From an uncultured Bacteroidota bacterium (lineage in GTDB: Bacteria; Bacteroidota; Bacteroidia; Chitinophagales; Chitinophagaceae): a stretch of 64,000 nt of DNA. The notes beneath the pieces are model-generated. The model saw only the letters and a list, made by a program, of their open reading frames with translations, was not told the DNA's origin and did not search any database. This document shows positions 44,451-53,807 of this stretch, in pieces. The stretch covers positions 1 through 64,000 of the forward strand of contig CAILUU010000038.1 of the NCBI GenBank assembly GCA_903837525.1. Direction: 5' to 3'. The translations under genes and the position numbers were made by a program. Positions within the stretch are counted from its first letter, which is position 1, and each line of letters opens with the position of its first letter.

Positions 44451-44458
44451 TATCTTTG
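44451..44458 (+). promoter_or_regulatory. Putative -7 box for psd
   Basis: TATCTTTG is a full TAnnTTTG match 17 bases after a TTTTC -33-like word and 17 bases before the ATG at 44476. Confidence 0.45.
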
Positions 44459-44475
44459 CTGCTCAAAACAACTGC

Positions 44476-45135
44476 ATGACAATTCATAGAGAAGGGTATA
44501 AATCCATTGCCATTGGCACACTAATTTTCGGTTCAATCAACTTTGTTTGTTGGTATTTTTTTAGTGCATCGCTACCCCTTTTGTGTTGGGTAATATTTGC
44601 TGTCACACTTTTTGTACTGCTTTTTTTAGTTTCTTTTTTTAGAATACCTAATAGAGTGTTTACTATAAACGAAAACCAACTTATTGCCCCTGCCGATGGT
44701 AAAGTAGTGGTAATTGAAGAAACAGTAGATGTAGAATATTTTAAAGATAAACGATTACAGGTTTCGGTTTTTATGAGCCCGGCTAACGTGCATGTAAATC
44801 GTAATCCGTTAAGTGGAGAGGTGGTTTACAATCAATACCATAAAGGCAAATTTTTAGTAGCTTGGGATCCTAAAAGCAGTACAGATAATGAACGCCATAG
44901 TGTAGTTATTAAAAAAGGGAATACAGAGGTTTTAGTAAAACAAATTGCAGGGGCACTAGCAAAGCGTATTGTAAATTATTTAAGTGTTGGGCAAAAAGTT
45001 AACCAAACAGATGAGTTTGGCTTTATAAAATTTGGTAGCAGGGTAGATTTGTTATTACCCGTTGGCACAAAAATTAATGTACAATTAAATGAGGTGGTTA
45101 AAGGTGGGGTTACGGTAATAGCTACACTATCGTAA
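44476..45135 (+). CDS. psd: Phosphatidylserine decarboxylase family protein
   Basis: 219 residues, the short type. Two N-terminal membrane segments, PADGKVVVIEE, FMSPANVHVNRNP (catalytic region with the His) and the self-cleavage site GS in KFGSRVDLLLP near residue ~187, where the pyruvoyl group forms. It makes phosphatidylethanolamine in the inner membrane. It follows cdsA by 118 bases with its own probable promoter. Confidence 0.9.
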   Translation: MTIHREGYKSIAIGTLIFGSINFVCWYFFSASLPLLCWVIFAVTLFVLLFLVSFFRIPNRVFTINENQLIAPADGKVVVIEETVDVEYFKDKRLQVSVFMSPANVHVNRNPLSGEVVYNQYHKGKFLVAWDPKSSTDNERHSVVIKKGNTEVLVKQIAGALAKRIVNYLSVGQKVNQTDEFGFIKFGSRVDLLLPVGTKINVQLNEVVKGGVTVIATLS

Positions 45136-45201
45136 TTTAACCGCATATTTACTCAGGTTACTGCACAGATATTACGACAAGTTTAGTATAAAGGTTTTTT
45201 A

Positions 45202-45244
45202 AATCTGTGTCTATCTGTGAAAAAATCAGTGTCATCAGTGGTTC
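45202..45244. repeat. Dispersed CTGTGTCTATCTGTG-type intergenic repeat
   Basis: Related by reverse complement to 42529-42571 and by words to 62590-62700. It lies in the psd-miniprotein gap. Confidence 0.6.
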
Positions 45245-45266
45245 AATCCCAATATTTTAACATTTT

Positions 45267-45274
45267 TAACTTTG
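45267..45274 (+). promoter_or_regulatory. Putative -7 box for the Lys/Cys-rich mini-protein
   Basis: TAACTTTG followed by C fits TAnnTTTG(C). The mRNA leader would be about 50 bases to the ATG at 45332. Confidence 0.45.
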
Positions 45275-45331
45275 CTACGCTATTATATTCATCTATTTTT
45301 ACATTGATTAATCACAATAAATTATACAAAA

Positions 45332-45535
45332 ATGAAAAAGTTTTTATTATTAGCTACTGCTGCTTTATTAGTAACAGGTGTTGCAATAGCAGACAATGGC
45401 AAAAAGAAAAAGAAGAAATGTGCAAAAGGTCAAACTTGTTGCGCTAAAGACAAAGCAACTGCTGTAACTACAACTAAAAAAGCATGTTGCAAAGACAAAC
45501 AAAGCGAAACTAAAACTGCAGAAGTTAAAATGTAA
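45332..45535 (+). CDS. Secreted Lys/Cys-rich mini-protein
   Basis: 67 residues: signal peptide (KKFLLLATAALLVTGVAIA), then a highly basic mature peptide of ~46 residues with two similar modules (CCAKDK and CCKDK) and a run KKKKKKCAKG. Five cysteines and the KDK spacing suggest metal binding or a disulfide-linked peptide. No enzyme fold is possible at this size. It has its own promoter-like box and a strong terminator, so it is likely a real, well-expressed gene. Confidence 0.75.
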   Translation: MKKFLLLATAALLVTGVAIADNGKKKKKKCAKGQTCCAKDKATAVTTTKKACCKDKQSETKTAEVKM

Positions 45536-45558
45536 TTAAACCCCTTGGGTTAGTAAGC

Positions 45559-45590
45559 CTCTCATAAACTGAGGGGCTTTTTTATTTCTA
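45559..45590 (+). terminator. Terminator of the mini-protein gene
   Basis: GCCTCTCA pairs with TGAGGGGC (one G-U) over TAAAC and is followed by six T's. Confidence 0.85.
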
Positions 45591-45612
45591 TTATTTGCAC
45601 TACTAGCGAAAC

Positions 45613-45638
45613 CTGCCTTTGCCGGCAGGCAAAGGCAG
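45613..45638. repeat. GC-rich palindromic repeat
   Basis: CTGCCTTTGCC and GGCAAAGGCAG form a perfect 11-base stem around GGCA. Its GC content is far above its surroundings, as in dispersed palindromic elements of Bacteroidota. It lies just beyond the stop of the YjjG-type gene. Confidence 0.75.
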
Positions 45639-45645
45639 TAGAAAA

Positions 45646-46344
45646 TCAAAAAATATCCTCCAACTCTTTTAAATGTGTCACTATATAAGTGGGTTGCAAA
45701 TTTGTAGTAGCATTTATATGATTTACAAAAACACTATCCATTCCGGCGTTAATTGCTCCGCTAATATCGGCATCTAAATTATCGCCTAGCATTATGCTCT
45801 CTTTTAAGGGAGCATTTGCAGTTTTTAGGGCGTATTCAAAAATTGCTGCATTTGGTTTTACACTATTACTTTCTTCGCTTGTAATTATATGGGTAAAAAA
45901 ATGAGTAAGGTTACTGTACTTTAACTTATTATGTTGTACTTCTTTAAAGCCATTAGTAATTAAATGTAATTGATAATTTTTTTGTTTTAAGTAAGTAAGA
46001 ATTTCTACGGTATACGGAAAAAGTTTATCTCTAGTAGGTAACAAATCTAAAAAATGGCTACTTAACTCCTTGGCCAAATTTTCATTCCCAATCTTAAAAT
46101 CAAGTAAAGCAAAATACATTCGTTTCCACTTTAACTCATCGGCTTTTATTTTACCAGTATTGTATTTGCTCCATAATAGTTCGTTGTGGTATAAATATTG
46201 TTTAAAAAATACTTCAAAACTAGTAGATAACAGTTCTCCTAATTGTTGTTCGGCATATATTTTTGATAAGGAATCTTTGCAGTTCGTTTCAAAATCCCAT
46301 AGGGTATGATCTAAGTCAAAAAAGAGGTGTTTGTATTTTTGCAT
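45646..46344 (-). CDS. YjjG family noncanonical pyrimidine nucleotidase (HAD)
   Basis: 232 residues. HAD motif I FFDLDHTLWDFE (DxDxT), motif II HLITNGF, motif III Lys in NSVKPNAAIFEYAL, and motif IV MLGDNLDADISGA. The helical cap type matches YjjG, which removes phosphate from dUMP, dTMP and damaged pyrimidine nucleotides. It is divergent from the SDR gene. Confidence 0.88.
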   Translation of the reverse strand: MQKYKHLFFDLDHTLWDFETNCKDSLSKIYAEQQLGELLSTSFEVFFKQYLYHNELLWSKYNTGKIKADELKWKRMYFALLDFKIGNENLAKELSSHFLDLLPTRDKLFPYTVEILTYLKQKNYQLHLITNGFKEVQHNKLKYSNLTHFFTHIITSEESNSVKPNAAIFEYALKTANAPLKESIMLGDNLDADISGAINAGMDSVFVNHINATTNLQPTYIVTHLKELEDIF

Positions 46345-46421
46345 TTAATAAATTAGTTATTGAAAATTGAAGTGTAAATTTACATAACTAAAATAACCTT
46401 ACCATAACTTAACTATAAATA

Positions 46422-47117
46422 ATGTACGTAGTAATTACAGGAGCATCAAAAGGGATAGGAAAAGCCTTAGCAAAAAAATTTGCGGCAAATGGCTACAATT
46501 TAATTTTGTGCTCAAAAGGCGAGCTAGACTTATATAAAACCATGCAGGAGTTGCAAACAGCCTTTCCTGCTATAGAAATAAAAGCAAAACCATTTGATTT
46601 AAGTATTGATGCTAAAGCATTTGGCGATTGGGTATTAGACAATAATAGTACTCCAACTATTCTAATAAATAATGCTGGTTATTTTGAGCCTGGTAATGTT
46701 TATAACGAACCAGAGGGCTTGTTAGAAAAACAAATAGAAACAAATTTATACAGCGCCTACCATCTTACTCGTAAGTTATTACCTAAAATGATGGAGGCGG
46801 CAAGTGGTCATATATTTAATATTTGTTCTGTAGCATCTTTACAAGCGTATTCAAATGGGGGTGCATATAGCATAAGTAAATTTGCCTTGGCAGGGTTTAG
46901 TAAAAACTTACGTCAAGAAATGTTAGCACACAACATTAAAGTAACAGCTGTTTACCCAGGGGCAGTACTTACTAATAGTTGGGGTAATTTTGATAATAGT
47001 AAAAATAGAATTATGGAGGCAAATGATATTGCTGATATGGTTTTTGCAGCTTCTCAATTATCAATTGGTGCCTGTGTAGAGGAAATTGTATTAAGGCCGC
47101 AACAAGGCGATTTGTAA
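46422..47117 (+). CDS. Short-chain dehydrogenase/reductase
   Basis: 231 residues. NAD(P) motif TGASKGIGKAL at 7-17, NNAG (INNAGYFEPG), catalytic Ser in NICSVASLQAY, and YxxxK as YSISKFAL. The substrate cannot be predicted. Confidence 0.9.
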   Translation: MYVVITGASKGIGKALAKKFAANGYNLILCSKGELDLYKTMQELQTAFPAIEIKAKPFDLSIDAKAFGDWVLDNNSTPTILINNAGYFEPGNVYNEPEGLLEKQIETNLYSAYHLTRKLLPKMMEAASGHIFNICSVASLQAYSNGGAYSISKFALAGFSKNLRQEMLAHNIKVTAVYPGAVLTNSWGNFDNSKNRIMEANDIADMVFAASQLSIGACVEEIVLRPQQGDL

Positions 47118-47127
47118 TACCATCTTT

Positions 47128-47490
47128 ATTTTATTAGTAGCCCAACGGGTTACGTTGAAATATTAGATGGTATTATGCCGACAGAAAAGACGAACCTACT
47201 GCAAACACAAAAATGGTTTTAAGGAAAGATGAAAAAGTAGAACAAGAGGGAATTGTGGAAAAACAACAAAGGATAAATAAAGACTGGTTAGTGCTATCTA
47301 CAAATTGCGCAACTACAAATGATAAAATAAATGTAAATATTATAAACCAAACAAGGAAGTAGCTACTGCATTGGAAATGTATTTATATAATCCATTTGCA
47401 GAAAAAATGTCATTGGGAATTATGTACGAAAAGGGCGTAGCAATTGTAAGGTCTTTAACTGCTATAAGTAAAGTGAAGACAGCAACTTAA
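47128..47490 (+). pseudogene. Frameshifted gene remnant
   Basis: This gap has no intact gene, but coding-like peptide runs continue in three successive frames: FISSPTGYVEILDGIMPTEK (from 47128), then ADRKDEPTANTKMVLRKDEK and on to VNIINQ (47177-47355), then NKEVATALEMYLYNPFAEKM and on to VKTAT before a TAA at 47488. The frames join if two single-base indels are assumed. The protein is not recognised. The last bases overlap the end of the converging response-regulator gene. Confidence 0.45.
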
Positions 47491-48191
47491 TCTTCCATAA
47501 ATTTATACCCAATACTTCTTACAGAAAAAAAGTACTTTGGATTACGGCTATCTTCCTCGAAGTACTTTCTAAAATTTAAAATAAAATTATCTATTGTTCT
47601 TGTAGTAGGATAAACATTGTAGCCCCATACTGCTTGTAAAATTTTTTCTCTGGTAACTACTTCATTTTTATTTTCAATCAAAAGTTTTAGTAGCTGTACT
47701 TCTTTTTTTGTTAAAAAAATAGTTTTACCCTCTTTATCAATACACTCTAATGATTTAAAATTTATTTTATTTTTTCCAAAACTATACACTTCTTCAATAG
47801 GTGTTCTGCTGGCTAACCGTTCGCTTTTAACAAGTAGTTTATTAACTCTTAATAAAAGTTCTTCTAAATTAAAGGGCTTGCTTAAGTAATCATCTGCTCC
47901 TTTTTTTAAGCCTAAAATTCTATCGGCACTTGTATTTTTTGCACTTAAAATAAGAATAGGTAAATCTGGATGGCTTAATCGTACCGTTTCACAAACGCTA
48001 ATTCCGTCTATTTCTGGTAGCATTACATCTAAAATCATTAAATCAAAATACTCTTGTTGTACAAATTTTAAGGCCTCTGCACCATCGTACGCACTGCTAA
48101 CATCATAGTCTTCTAATTCCAAGTTAAGCTTCAAGGCTTCTTGTAAATTTTCTTCATCTTCTACTAATAGTATCGATTTTTTTTTACTCAT
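47487..48191 (-). CDS. OmpR-family response regulator
   Basis: 234 residues. Receiver domain with acidic pair EDEEN, phospho-acceptor Asp in LMILDVMLPEIDG (~54), Thr/Ser in LILSAKN and Lys in LSKPFNLEEL; C-terminal winged helix with VWGYNVYPTTRTIDNFI. It is the partner of the histidine kinase whose stop is 2 bases upstream of its start. Target genes are unknown. Confidence 0.93.
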   Translation of the reverse strand: MSKKKSILLVEDEENLQEALKLNLELEDYDVSSAYDGAEALKFVQQEYFDLMILDVMLPEIDGISVCETVRLSHPDLPILILSAKNTSADRILGLKKGADDYLSKPFNLEELLLRVNKLLVKSERLASRTPIEEVYSFGKNKINFKSLECIDKEGKTIFLTKKEVQLLKLLIENKNEVVTREKILQAVWGYNVYPTTRTIDNFILNFRKYFEEDSRNPKYFFSVRSIGYKFMED

Positions 48192-48193
48192 TG

Positions 48194-49168
48194 TTACGTA
48201 CTCAAGGGTAATACAATTTCAAAATTACTTCCATTTGGTAAATTATCTGTCACAGATATGTTGCCTTTATGTTTACCTATAATATTTTTAGTTAAATACA
48301 AGCCTAAGCCAGTGCCTTTTGCCCCTTTTGTAGCCGCATTACCTACCCTATAAAATTTGTCGAATATTTTTTGTTTGTCTAATTGGCTTATTCCTTTACC
48401 CTTATCAATTACTTGCAAAGTAGTTTGATTATTACGGACAAATAAATTTATTAGTATTTCAGATTCTTTAGGGGAATATTTAATGGCATTATCTATTAAA
48501 TTATTTACTGCAATTTGTAGCAACATTCTATCCCCAATTATAAAGTTATTTTCATTTATATTTTTTATAAATTGGTGAGAAGAGAATCTATTTTTATACT
48601 CAGCAATACTAGTTTCTAGTAATTCACTTAAATTCACATCTTCATTCGTTAAAGAATAATTTGATGCATCAATTTGTGATGATAGTAACATATTATTGCA
48701 AAGCGAATTTAACCGGTTAGCTTCTTGTAACGTATTTTGTATTAACTTTTGTTGTTGAGGCTCTTCTAACTTTCTTTTTTGTAGTGTTTCTAAATTTAGT
48801 GTAGCTACAGCAATGGGGGTTTTCAATTCATGGGTAAGCGCCATCATAAAATGTTGTTGTTCTTTACTAAAACGTAGTTGCTTACGCACCGCTCTAAAAA
48901 TAAAAATAGCACCAGCTAGTATTAATAAAAAAAAAGTTATTCCTTCGCCAAGGTATTGAAACGTTTTTCTTTTTTGTTGGTTTTTTAGTTGTTGAATATC
49001 TTTAGTGTAGCTTATGCTAGTGGTGTTTAATTGCTGCATTTTATAAATTGCCATTTGTTTATTTTGCTTATTTAAAGCAACAAACCACCATACTAAGGCA
49101 GCAATAATGTAGGCTAGTAAAACCCAATAAATAATAAAAATGGTATTTAATTTTTTTTGCTTTGCCAT
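48194..49168 (-). CDS. Sensor histidine kinase
   Basis: 324 residues from the ATG at 49168 (a TTG 9 bases upstream is weaker). Two membrane segments (~8-30 and ~70-88), H-box ALTHELKTPIA, N-box NNLIDNAIKYSPK, G1 DKGKGIS, F-box DKFYRV and G2 GTGLGLYL. The small periplasmic loop (~40 residues) gives little room for ligand binding, so it may sense a membrane signal. Paired with the response regulator. Confidence 0.92.
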   Translation of the reverse strand: MAKQKKLNTIFIIYWVLLAYIIAALVWWFVALNKQNKQMAIYKMQQLNTTSISYTKDIQQLKNQQKRKTFQYLGEGITFFLLILAGAIFIFRAVRKQLRFSKEQQHFMMALTHELKTPIAVATLNLETLQKRKLEEPQQQKLIQNTLQEANRLNSLCNNMLLSSQIDASNYSLTNEDVNLSELLETSIAEYKNRFSSHQFIKNINENNFIIGDRMLLQIAVNNLIDNAIKYSPKESEILINLFVRNNQTTLQVIDKGKGISQLDKQKIFDKFYRVGNAATKGAKGTGLGLYLTKNIIGKHKGNISVTDNLPNGSNFEIVLPLST

Positions 49169-49201
49169 AAAATGCAAAGGTAAAGTATAAAAGTGGTAAG
49201 G

Positions 49202-50077
49202 CTAATTCCTAATATCCAACCCCCAACTTAGTTTGGTACGTAAGGTTTGTAAAAAATTATTTTCGTTTAGGCGTATAAGGTTTAGTGCAAAGGTTTCTTT
49301 TTTTACTGCCAATTGAATTTCCTTAGCAACTAATTCTCTACGGCTGTCTAAGGTGCAAATAAATCCATCTGTTCTACCTTCTACCTCAAACGAAATGATA
49401 GAATTATCCGGAACAATAATTGGGCGTATGTTAAGGTTGTGTGGAGACACAGGTGTAATTACAAAACTTGCACTATCTGGAAAAACAACAGGGCCGTTAC
49501 AACTTAGCGAATAACCTGTGCTTCCCGTTGGGGTGGCAACAATTAATCCATCTGCCCAAAATGTATTTAAAAATTCACCATTTAAATAGGTATGAATTTT
49601 TATCATTGGAGAAGTATCTTTTTTGTGAATGGTAAATTCGTTTAAGGCGTAAGGGGCATCACTAAATAATGAAGTATTACTTGATAAATGTATTAACGTT
49701 CTTTCATCAACCACATACGATTGATTGACTAAAGCCTTTACAGCTTCTTGTATTTCGGCCTTACCTATGTTTGCTAAAAAACCCAATCTACCATAATTTA
49801 TGCCTACTACTGGTGTACCGGTATCTTTAACTAAGGTAACTGTATCTAACAAAGTACCATCGCCGCCTAAGCTTATTATGCAACTAATGGTTTCATCTAA
49901 ATCGGTACTGGAATTAAACGTACTGTACTTTTTTAGTTGAAGAGAGGAATAAAATTGGTTGAAAAAATCTTGATAAAAAACAGGTTCTACGCCATACTTA
50001 TCTAATTCGTCTAACAACAATTTAAAATCTTGATGTTGAGAATTTTCTATCCCTCTGCTGTAAATTGCAATACGCAT
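49202..50077 (-). CDS. nadK: NAD kinase
   Basis: 291 residues. GGDGT motif in ISLGGDGTLLDTV, VGINYGRLGFL, NEFTIHK, DGLIVATPTGSTGYSLSCNGPVV and LNIRPIIVPD. It phosphorylates NAD to NADP. The neighbouring BamA-like and CBS genes are a conserved Bacteroidota arrangement. Confidence 0.94.
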   Translation of the reverse strand: MRIAIYSRGIENSQHQDFKLLLDELDKYGVEPVFYQDFFNQFYSSLQLKKYSTFNSSTDLDETISCIISLGGDGTLLDTVTLVKDTGTPVVGINYGRLGFLANIGKAEIQEAVKALVNQSYVVDERTLIHLSSNTSLFSDAPYALNEFTIHKKDTSPMIKIHTYLNGEFLNTFWADGLIVATPTGSTGYSLSCNGPVVFPDSASFVITPVSPHNLNIRPIIVPDNSIISFEVEGRTDGFICTLDSRRELVAKEIQLAVKKETFALNLIRLNENNFLQTLRTKLSWGLDIRN

Positions 50078-50094
50078 TAGTACAAGTTGAAATT

Positions 50095-51567
50095 TTAAAA
50101 ACCACTTTGAAAACGTAAAAATAAACCCTTTTCGTTTAATTGGTTAAAACTATATTCAAATTTAATGCTAAAATCATAAAAGGTTAGCATGTCAACACCA
50201 AAGCCACCTGAATACAATAGCTTGTTATTTAAACTTGATGCATTGTATTTGCTATAAATATAGCCAAAATCGGTATAAGTTTTTGCAAAAAAGGTAAACG
50301 GAATTTTATCATTCTTTTTCAAGAAAAAAGGAATGCCAAATGGCAATTTTACTTTAAATGCAGCAATTTTCTTTTTTAGGGTTGCTTTGTTTAACATGTA
50401 TGCTACACCATCTATTGTATATAACTCTAGCCCACGTAAAAATGCATTACCATAACCAAGACCACGTTGGTTTATGTAAGCTTGCTTAAATGGAAGTTTA
50501 ATAGAAGCTGCTACACCATTACTAAAATACCAATTTCTACCAAGATCTATAAACTTATTATAACCACCCTCAAACGCTAACATATTTAATTTTCCACTAA
50601 AACCTAATCCTTTTTTTAAAATGCCCATAAAACTAGTATTACCTGTTAAAGGGTAAGCTACATTATTTACATTGGAGTGTATATAATTGTACGAAAAGTT
50701 GGGGAAGTTAATGGTGGATTTTGCAGCACCTAAATAATTTGAATTGTATTTTAAGTGAATAGAATCGCTAACTTTTAAATAGGTAAAAGCTCCTCCAAAA
50801 ATGTGGGTATTAAATACTCCTTTACGAATACGGTATGATGCATTAATAGTTAAATTTTTACTTACAAAAGAGTTTATAGAAGCGTCTTTTGTAGATTTTG
50901 TGGAGAAAAAAAGTAGACTGTTGTTCGTTGATGAAGTTGAGTAATTTACTTCTCTTGTTTGAGAAAAATTTACTCCTACAGAAAAACCTTCGGTGAGCGC
51001 TTTATTGCTGTATGGAGCGGTGTAAAAAAAGGATAGCCCCCTAGTGTAGCCATTTAATAGGTAAAAACGTAACTGATCTCTTCGGCCACTTATATTGTAA
51101 TCTGCAAATTTTACACCGTATACTACTCGTTGTAAATCGGCATTATATGTTTTTATCCATTCGTTAATACTTCTATCTACCAACTTAAATTGTGGGGTAG
51201 GAAATATATACCAACGCTCTTTTACTTCAATTTCTATTGCTATAGTAAATGCATCTACTGCAAGGGTATTTATTTTTACCTCATTAAATAAGGTGGTGTT
51301 ATAAATATTTTGCCTTGCTTGTTCTAACTTTTTATACAGCGTTGTAATAATAATTGAGTCGCCTTCTTTTAATTGAGCTTCTCTTAGTATAATATAATCT
51401 TTTGTTTTTTTATTGCCTTTTACAGTAATCTTATTTACGTGAAGGTGTAGGGAGGAATCTATATTGCTTTTAGTATGAACAATATCGTTAAATGCTAATT
51501 GTGCTTTACAGTTTTGGGAGAGTACAAAAAATATAAAGCAAAAAATAATATTTTTTAATACACCCAT
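50095..51567 (-). CDS. Omp85/BamA-superfamily outer-membrane protein with POTRA domain
   Basis: 490 residues from the ATG at 51567, which begins a signal peptide (ending NCKAQ); the in-frame TTG at 51615 is upstream of it. One POTRA domain at ~45-125 (VNKITVKGNKKTKDYIILREAQ ... IEIEVKERW), then a surface-antigen-type beta-barrel ending in a terminal Phe (FRFQSGF-type end). With a single POTRA it is not BamA itself and is nearer to TamA-like or Bacteroidota-specific assembly factors. The substrate is unknown. Confidence 0.8.
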   Translation of the reverse strand: MGVLKNIIFCFIFFVLSQNCKAQLAFNDIVHTKSNIDSSLHLHVNKITVKGNKKTKDYIILREAQLKEGDSIIITTLYKKLEQARQNIYNTTLFNEVKINTLAVDAFTIAIEIEVKERWYIFPTPQFKLVDRSINEWIKTYNADLQRVVYGVKFADYNISGRRDQLRFYLLNGYTRGLSFFYTAPYSNKALTEGFSVGVNFSQTREVNYSTSSTNNSLLFFSTKSTKDASINSFVSKNLTINASYRIRKGVFNTHIFGGAFTYLKVSDSIHLKYNSNYLGAAKSTINFPNFSYNYIHSNVNNVAYPLTGNTSFMGILKKGLGFSGKLNMLAFEGGYNKFIDLGRNWYFSNGVAASIKLPFKQAYINQRGLGYGNAFLRGLELYTIDGVAYMLNKATLKKKIAAFKVKLPFGIPFFLKKNDKIPFTFFAKTYTDFGYIYSKYNASSLNNKLLYSGGFGVDMLTFYDFSIKFEYSFNQLNEKGLFLRFQSGF

Positions 51568-51646
51568 TTGTTTGTTTTGCTTAAATGTAGTTTGCGTAAA
51601 AATAGGGGATAACAATTTATTACGAACAGTATAGGAAAGAGATAAC

Positions 51647-52309
51647 CTAAATATCTAGATAGTTCATTAAATGCTTGTAATTGCTATGAATTTCATTTTC
51701 AAATAATTCGGTACCAAAGTAGTAAAGTACATCATAATCGTATCGTTCAAAAGTAGATACAATGGAAGAAATTTCTTTTTTATTAATGTGTATCGTTACG
51801 GTAAATAAGCCCGTATCTTTTTGTGTGGTTGTATTTAAATGTAAAATAGTAGCATCGTTACTCTCTACAATTCTACTAATTTCAGAAATAGCAAAACTAG
51901 TACGTTCCATTTCTAAAATAATAATACCGCCAATTTCGTTTGTTCCGGCAAAGTTGCCTAATGCTTTTAACAAATCGGATGTAGTAATTACGCCTAAAAA
52001 ATCTTTAGCCTGACTAATAACAGGAACTACAGTAGTATCAAATTGGTTACTACAATTTACTGCATTTAAAAAATGCTCATTTTCAAAAACAGATGGATTT
52101 GTAAAGGCTTCTTGCATTAATTCAATTGGCATTTTTTCCTCTTCTACATCTAGTAAGTCTTCTTCGCTTACCATGCCTAAATACTTACTATCGGCAACTA
52201 CAGGCAAATGCGTTACTCTAAAATCGTTTATTAATTGCAAGGCTTTTCCCACACTATCTTGCAACTGTAATCGGGGAATATTGTTATTGATTAGCTCTAT
52301 GGTAAGCAT
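51647..52309 (-). CDS. CBS-domain protein with C-terminal ACT-like domain
   Basis: 220 residues. Tandem CBS motifs (~1-125: HLPVVADSKYLGMVSEEDLL and ...DFLGVITTSDLLKALG) and a C-terminal ACT-like segment (~135-210: GIIILEMERTSFAISEISRIVE). It probably senses an adenine nucleotide or amino acid. Together with nadK and the BamA-like gene it is in one minus-strand run. Confidence 0.83.
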   Translation of the reverse strand: MLTIELINNNIPRLQLQDSVGKALQLINDFRVTHLPVVADSKYLGMVSEEDLLDVEEEKMPIELMQEAFTNPSVFENEHFLNAVNCSNQFDTTVVPVISQAKDFLGVITTSDLLKALGNFAGTNEIGGIIILEMERTSFAISEISRIVESNDATILHLNTTTQKDTGLFTVTIHINKKEISSIVSTFERYDYDVLYYFGTELFENEIHSNYKHLMNYLDI

Positions 52310-52387
52310 TTAATAATAATTATTTAATGAATACTTGTTAAACGTAAAATAAAAATTAACGATTACAAATAAAGACAAAAATTTTTG

Positions 52388-53161
52388 TTAAACTGTTGTA
52401 GGCGATTTTAATTTATCTAAAAAGCCACTCAATATTTTATTAAACTCAACGGGTACTTCCATCATAGGGGCATGGCCGCACTTATCTACTAAATGTAATT
52501 CGCTATTTGGAATTAATTTGTTAAACTCTTTACCTACAAATGGAGGAGTAATTATATCGTTATTGCCCCAAATTAAGCAAGTGGGTTGTTGTATTTGGCT
52601 TAACTCTTCTCCTAAATTACTACGAATAGCACTTTTTGCTAAGGTAATAATTTTTATAACTTTTAAACGGTTATTTGTAATTTCAAAAACTTCATCAACC
52701 AACTCATCCGTGGCCATTGATGGGTTGTAAAAAGTTAAAGCAGTTTTATTACGTATATATTCTTTATCGCCTCGTTTTGGGTAGGTATCTCCCATGCCAT
52801 TTTCAAACAATCCACTACTACCTGTTAATATAAGCGATTTAACCTTTTCTGGATTTTTTAAAATGTGTACTAAAGCTACATGCCCCCCTAAGGAGTTACC
52901 TAATAAATGTATATTGTTGTAATTGCGATGCTCAATAAATTTTTGAACGAACTTTTGTAAACCTCCTACTGAAGTATGCAATAAATCCATTTCTAATAGG
53001 GGCAACATTGGAACAATTACTTTATTTCTTATTTTAAAATATTCGATCAGTGGCTCAAAATTGCTAAGGGCTCCAAACAAACCATGCAAAAGCATTAGTG
53101 GTTCACCCTCTCCTACTTCAATAAAATTAAATTTCCCGTCTTTTCGTATTTCGTAGCTCAT
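52388..53161 (-). CDS. Alpha/beta hydrolase
   Basis: 257 residues. Oxyanion LLHGLFG, nucleophile elbow GNSLGGH (Ser), Asp in WGNNDIITPP and His in CGHAPMMEVP, a complete catalytic triad. No signal peptide. The substrate is not predictable. Confidence 0.88.
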   Translation of the reverse strand: MSYEIRKDGKFNFIEVGEGEPLMLLHGLFGALSNFEPLIEYFKIRNKVIVPMLPLLEMDLLHTSVGGLQKFVQKFIEHRNYNNIHLLGNSLGGHVALVHILKNPEKVKSLILTGSSGLFENGMGDTYPKRGDKEYIRNKTALTFYNPSMATDELVDEVFEITNNRLKVIKIITLAKSAIRSNLGEELSQIQQPTCLIWGNNDIITPPFVGKEFNKLIPNSELHLVDKCGHAPMMEVPVEFNKILSGFLDKLKSPTTV

Positions 53162-53269
53162 TTGTTAGTTTAAATAAACATTCTTTCTTATGCAAAATAA
53201 TTGATTTACATCAAAAATGTACATTTAAAGTAATATTGATAAATAGAGTAGCCTCTTTTACTTATTTTA

Positions 53270-53806
53270 TTAGGGGATATTAGTTGATTCCTTACCAAAA
53301 AAATTACTTAATTCAGCAAACATATCTTTAAAAATTGGAATTACAGTACCAATGCTATTCATAACCTTTGGCCCTATTGGGCTTAGGTAAGAATATGTAC
53401 TAGAAGCCTCTATAACTGAGGGTTGTATCAATTGAATTTTTTCGATGTAAAATAAAAATAAGCTAAAAATTATAATGTATAGCGCTATGTAAAATGCAAT
53501 ACCGCCTATTTTATTTACCCAACCTAATAGGGCTAGTTGAAATGTTTTTTCTATCAACCTTGCTCCCCAACGAACTAATAAAATAACTATAAAAAAAACT
53601 AACGCAAATGAAATAAAGGGCAACCATTTGGTATTTACACTTACACTATTCCCTAACCAACTTGCTACAGCAGTAGATAATTTTAATGCGGCTGCTAACC
53701 CTATAATAAATGCAACTATTGAAAATACAGCAATTATAAGCCCTTTTTGAAAGCCTTTAATACAAGCCATAATTAATAGTATTGCAAAAACTATATCTAT
53801 TAACAT
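53270..53806 (-). CDS. CvpA family membrane protein
   Basis: 178 residues with four membrane segments and the family's GFQKGLIIAVFSIVAFIIG and WVNKIGGIAFYIALY. In E. coli CvpA is needed for colicin V production and for envelope stress tolerance. It is one base from the YqeY gene. Confidence 0.87.
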   Translation of the reverse strand: MLIDIVFAILLIMACIKGFQKGLIIAVFSIVAFIIGLAAALKLSTAVASWLGNSVSVNTKWLPFISFALVFFIVILLVRWGARLIEKTFQLALLGWVNKIGGIAFYIALYIIIFSLFLFYIEKIQLIQPSVIEASSTYSYLSPIGPKVMNSIGTVIPIFKDMFAELSNFFGKESTNIP

Positions 53807-53807
53807 A

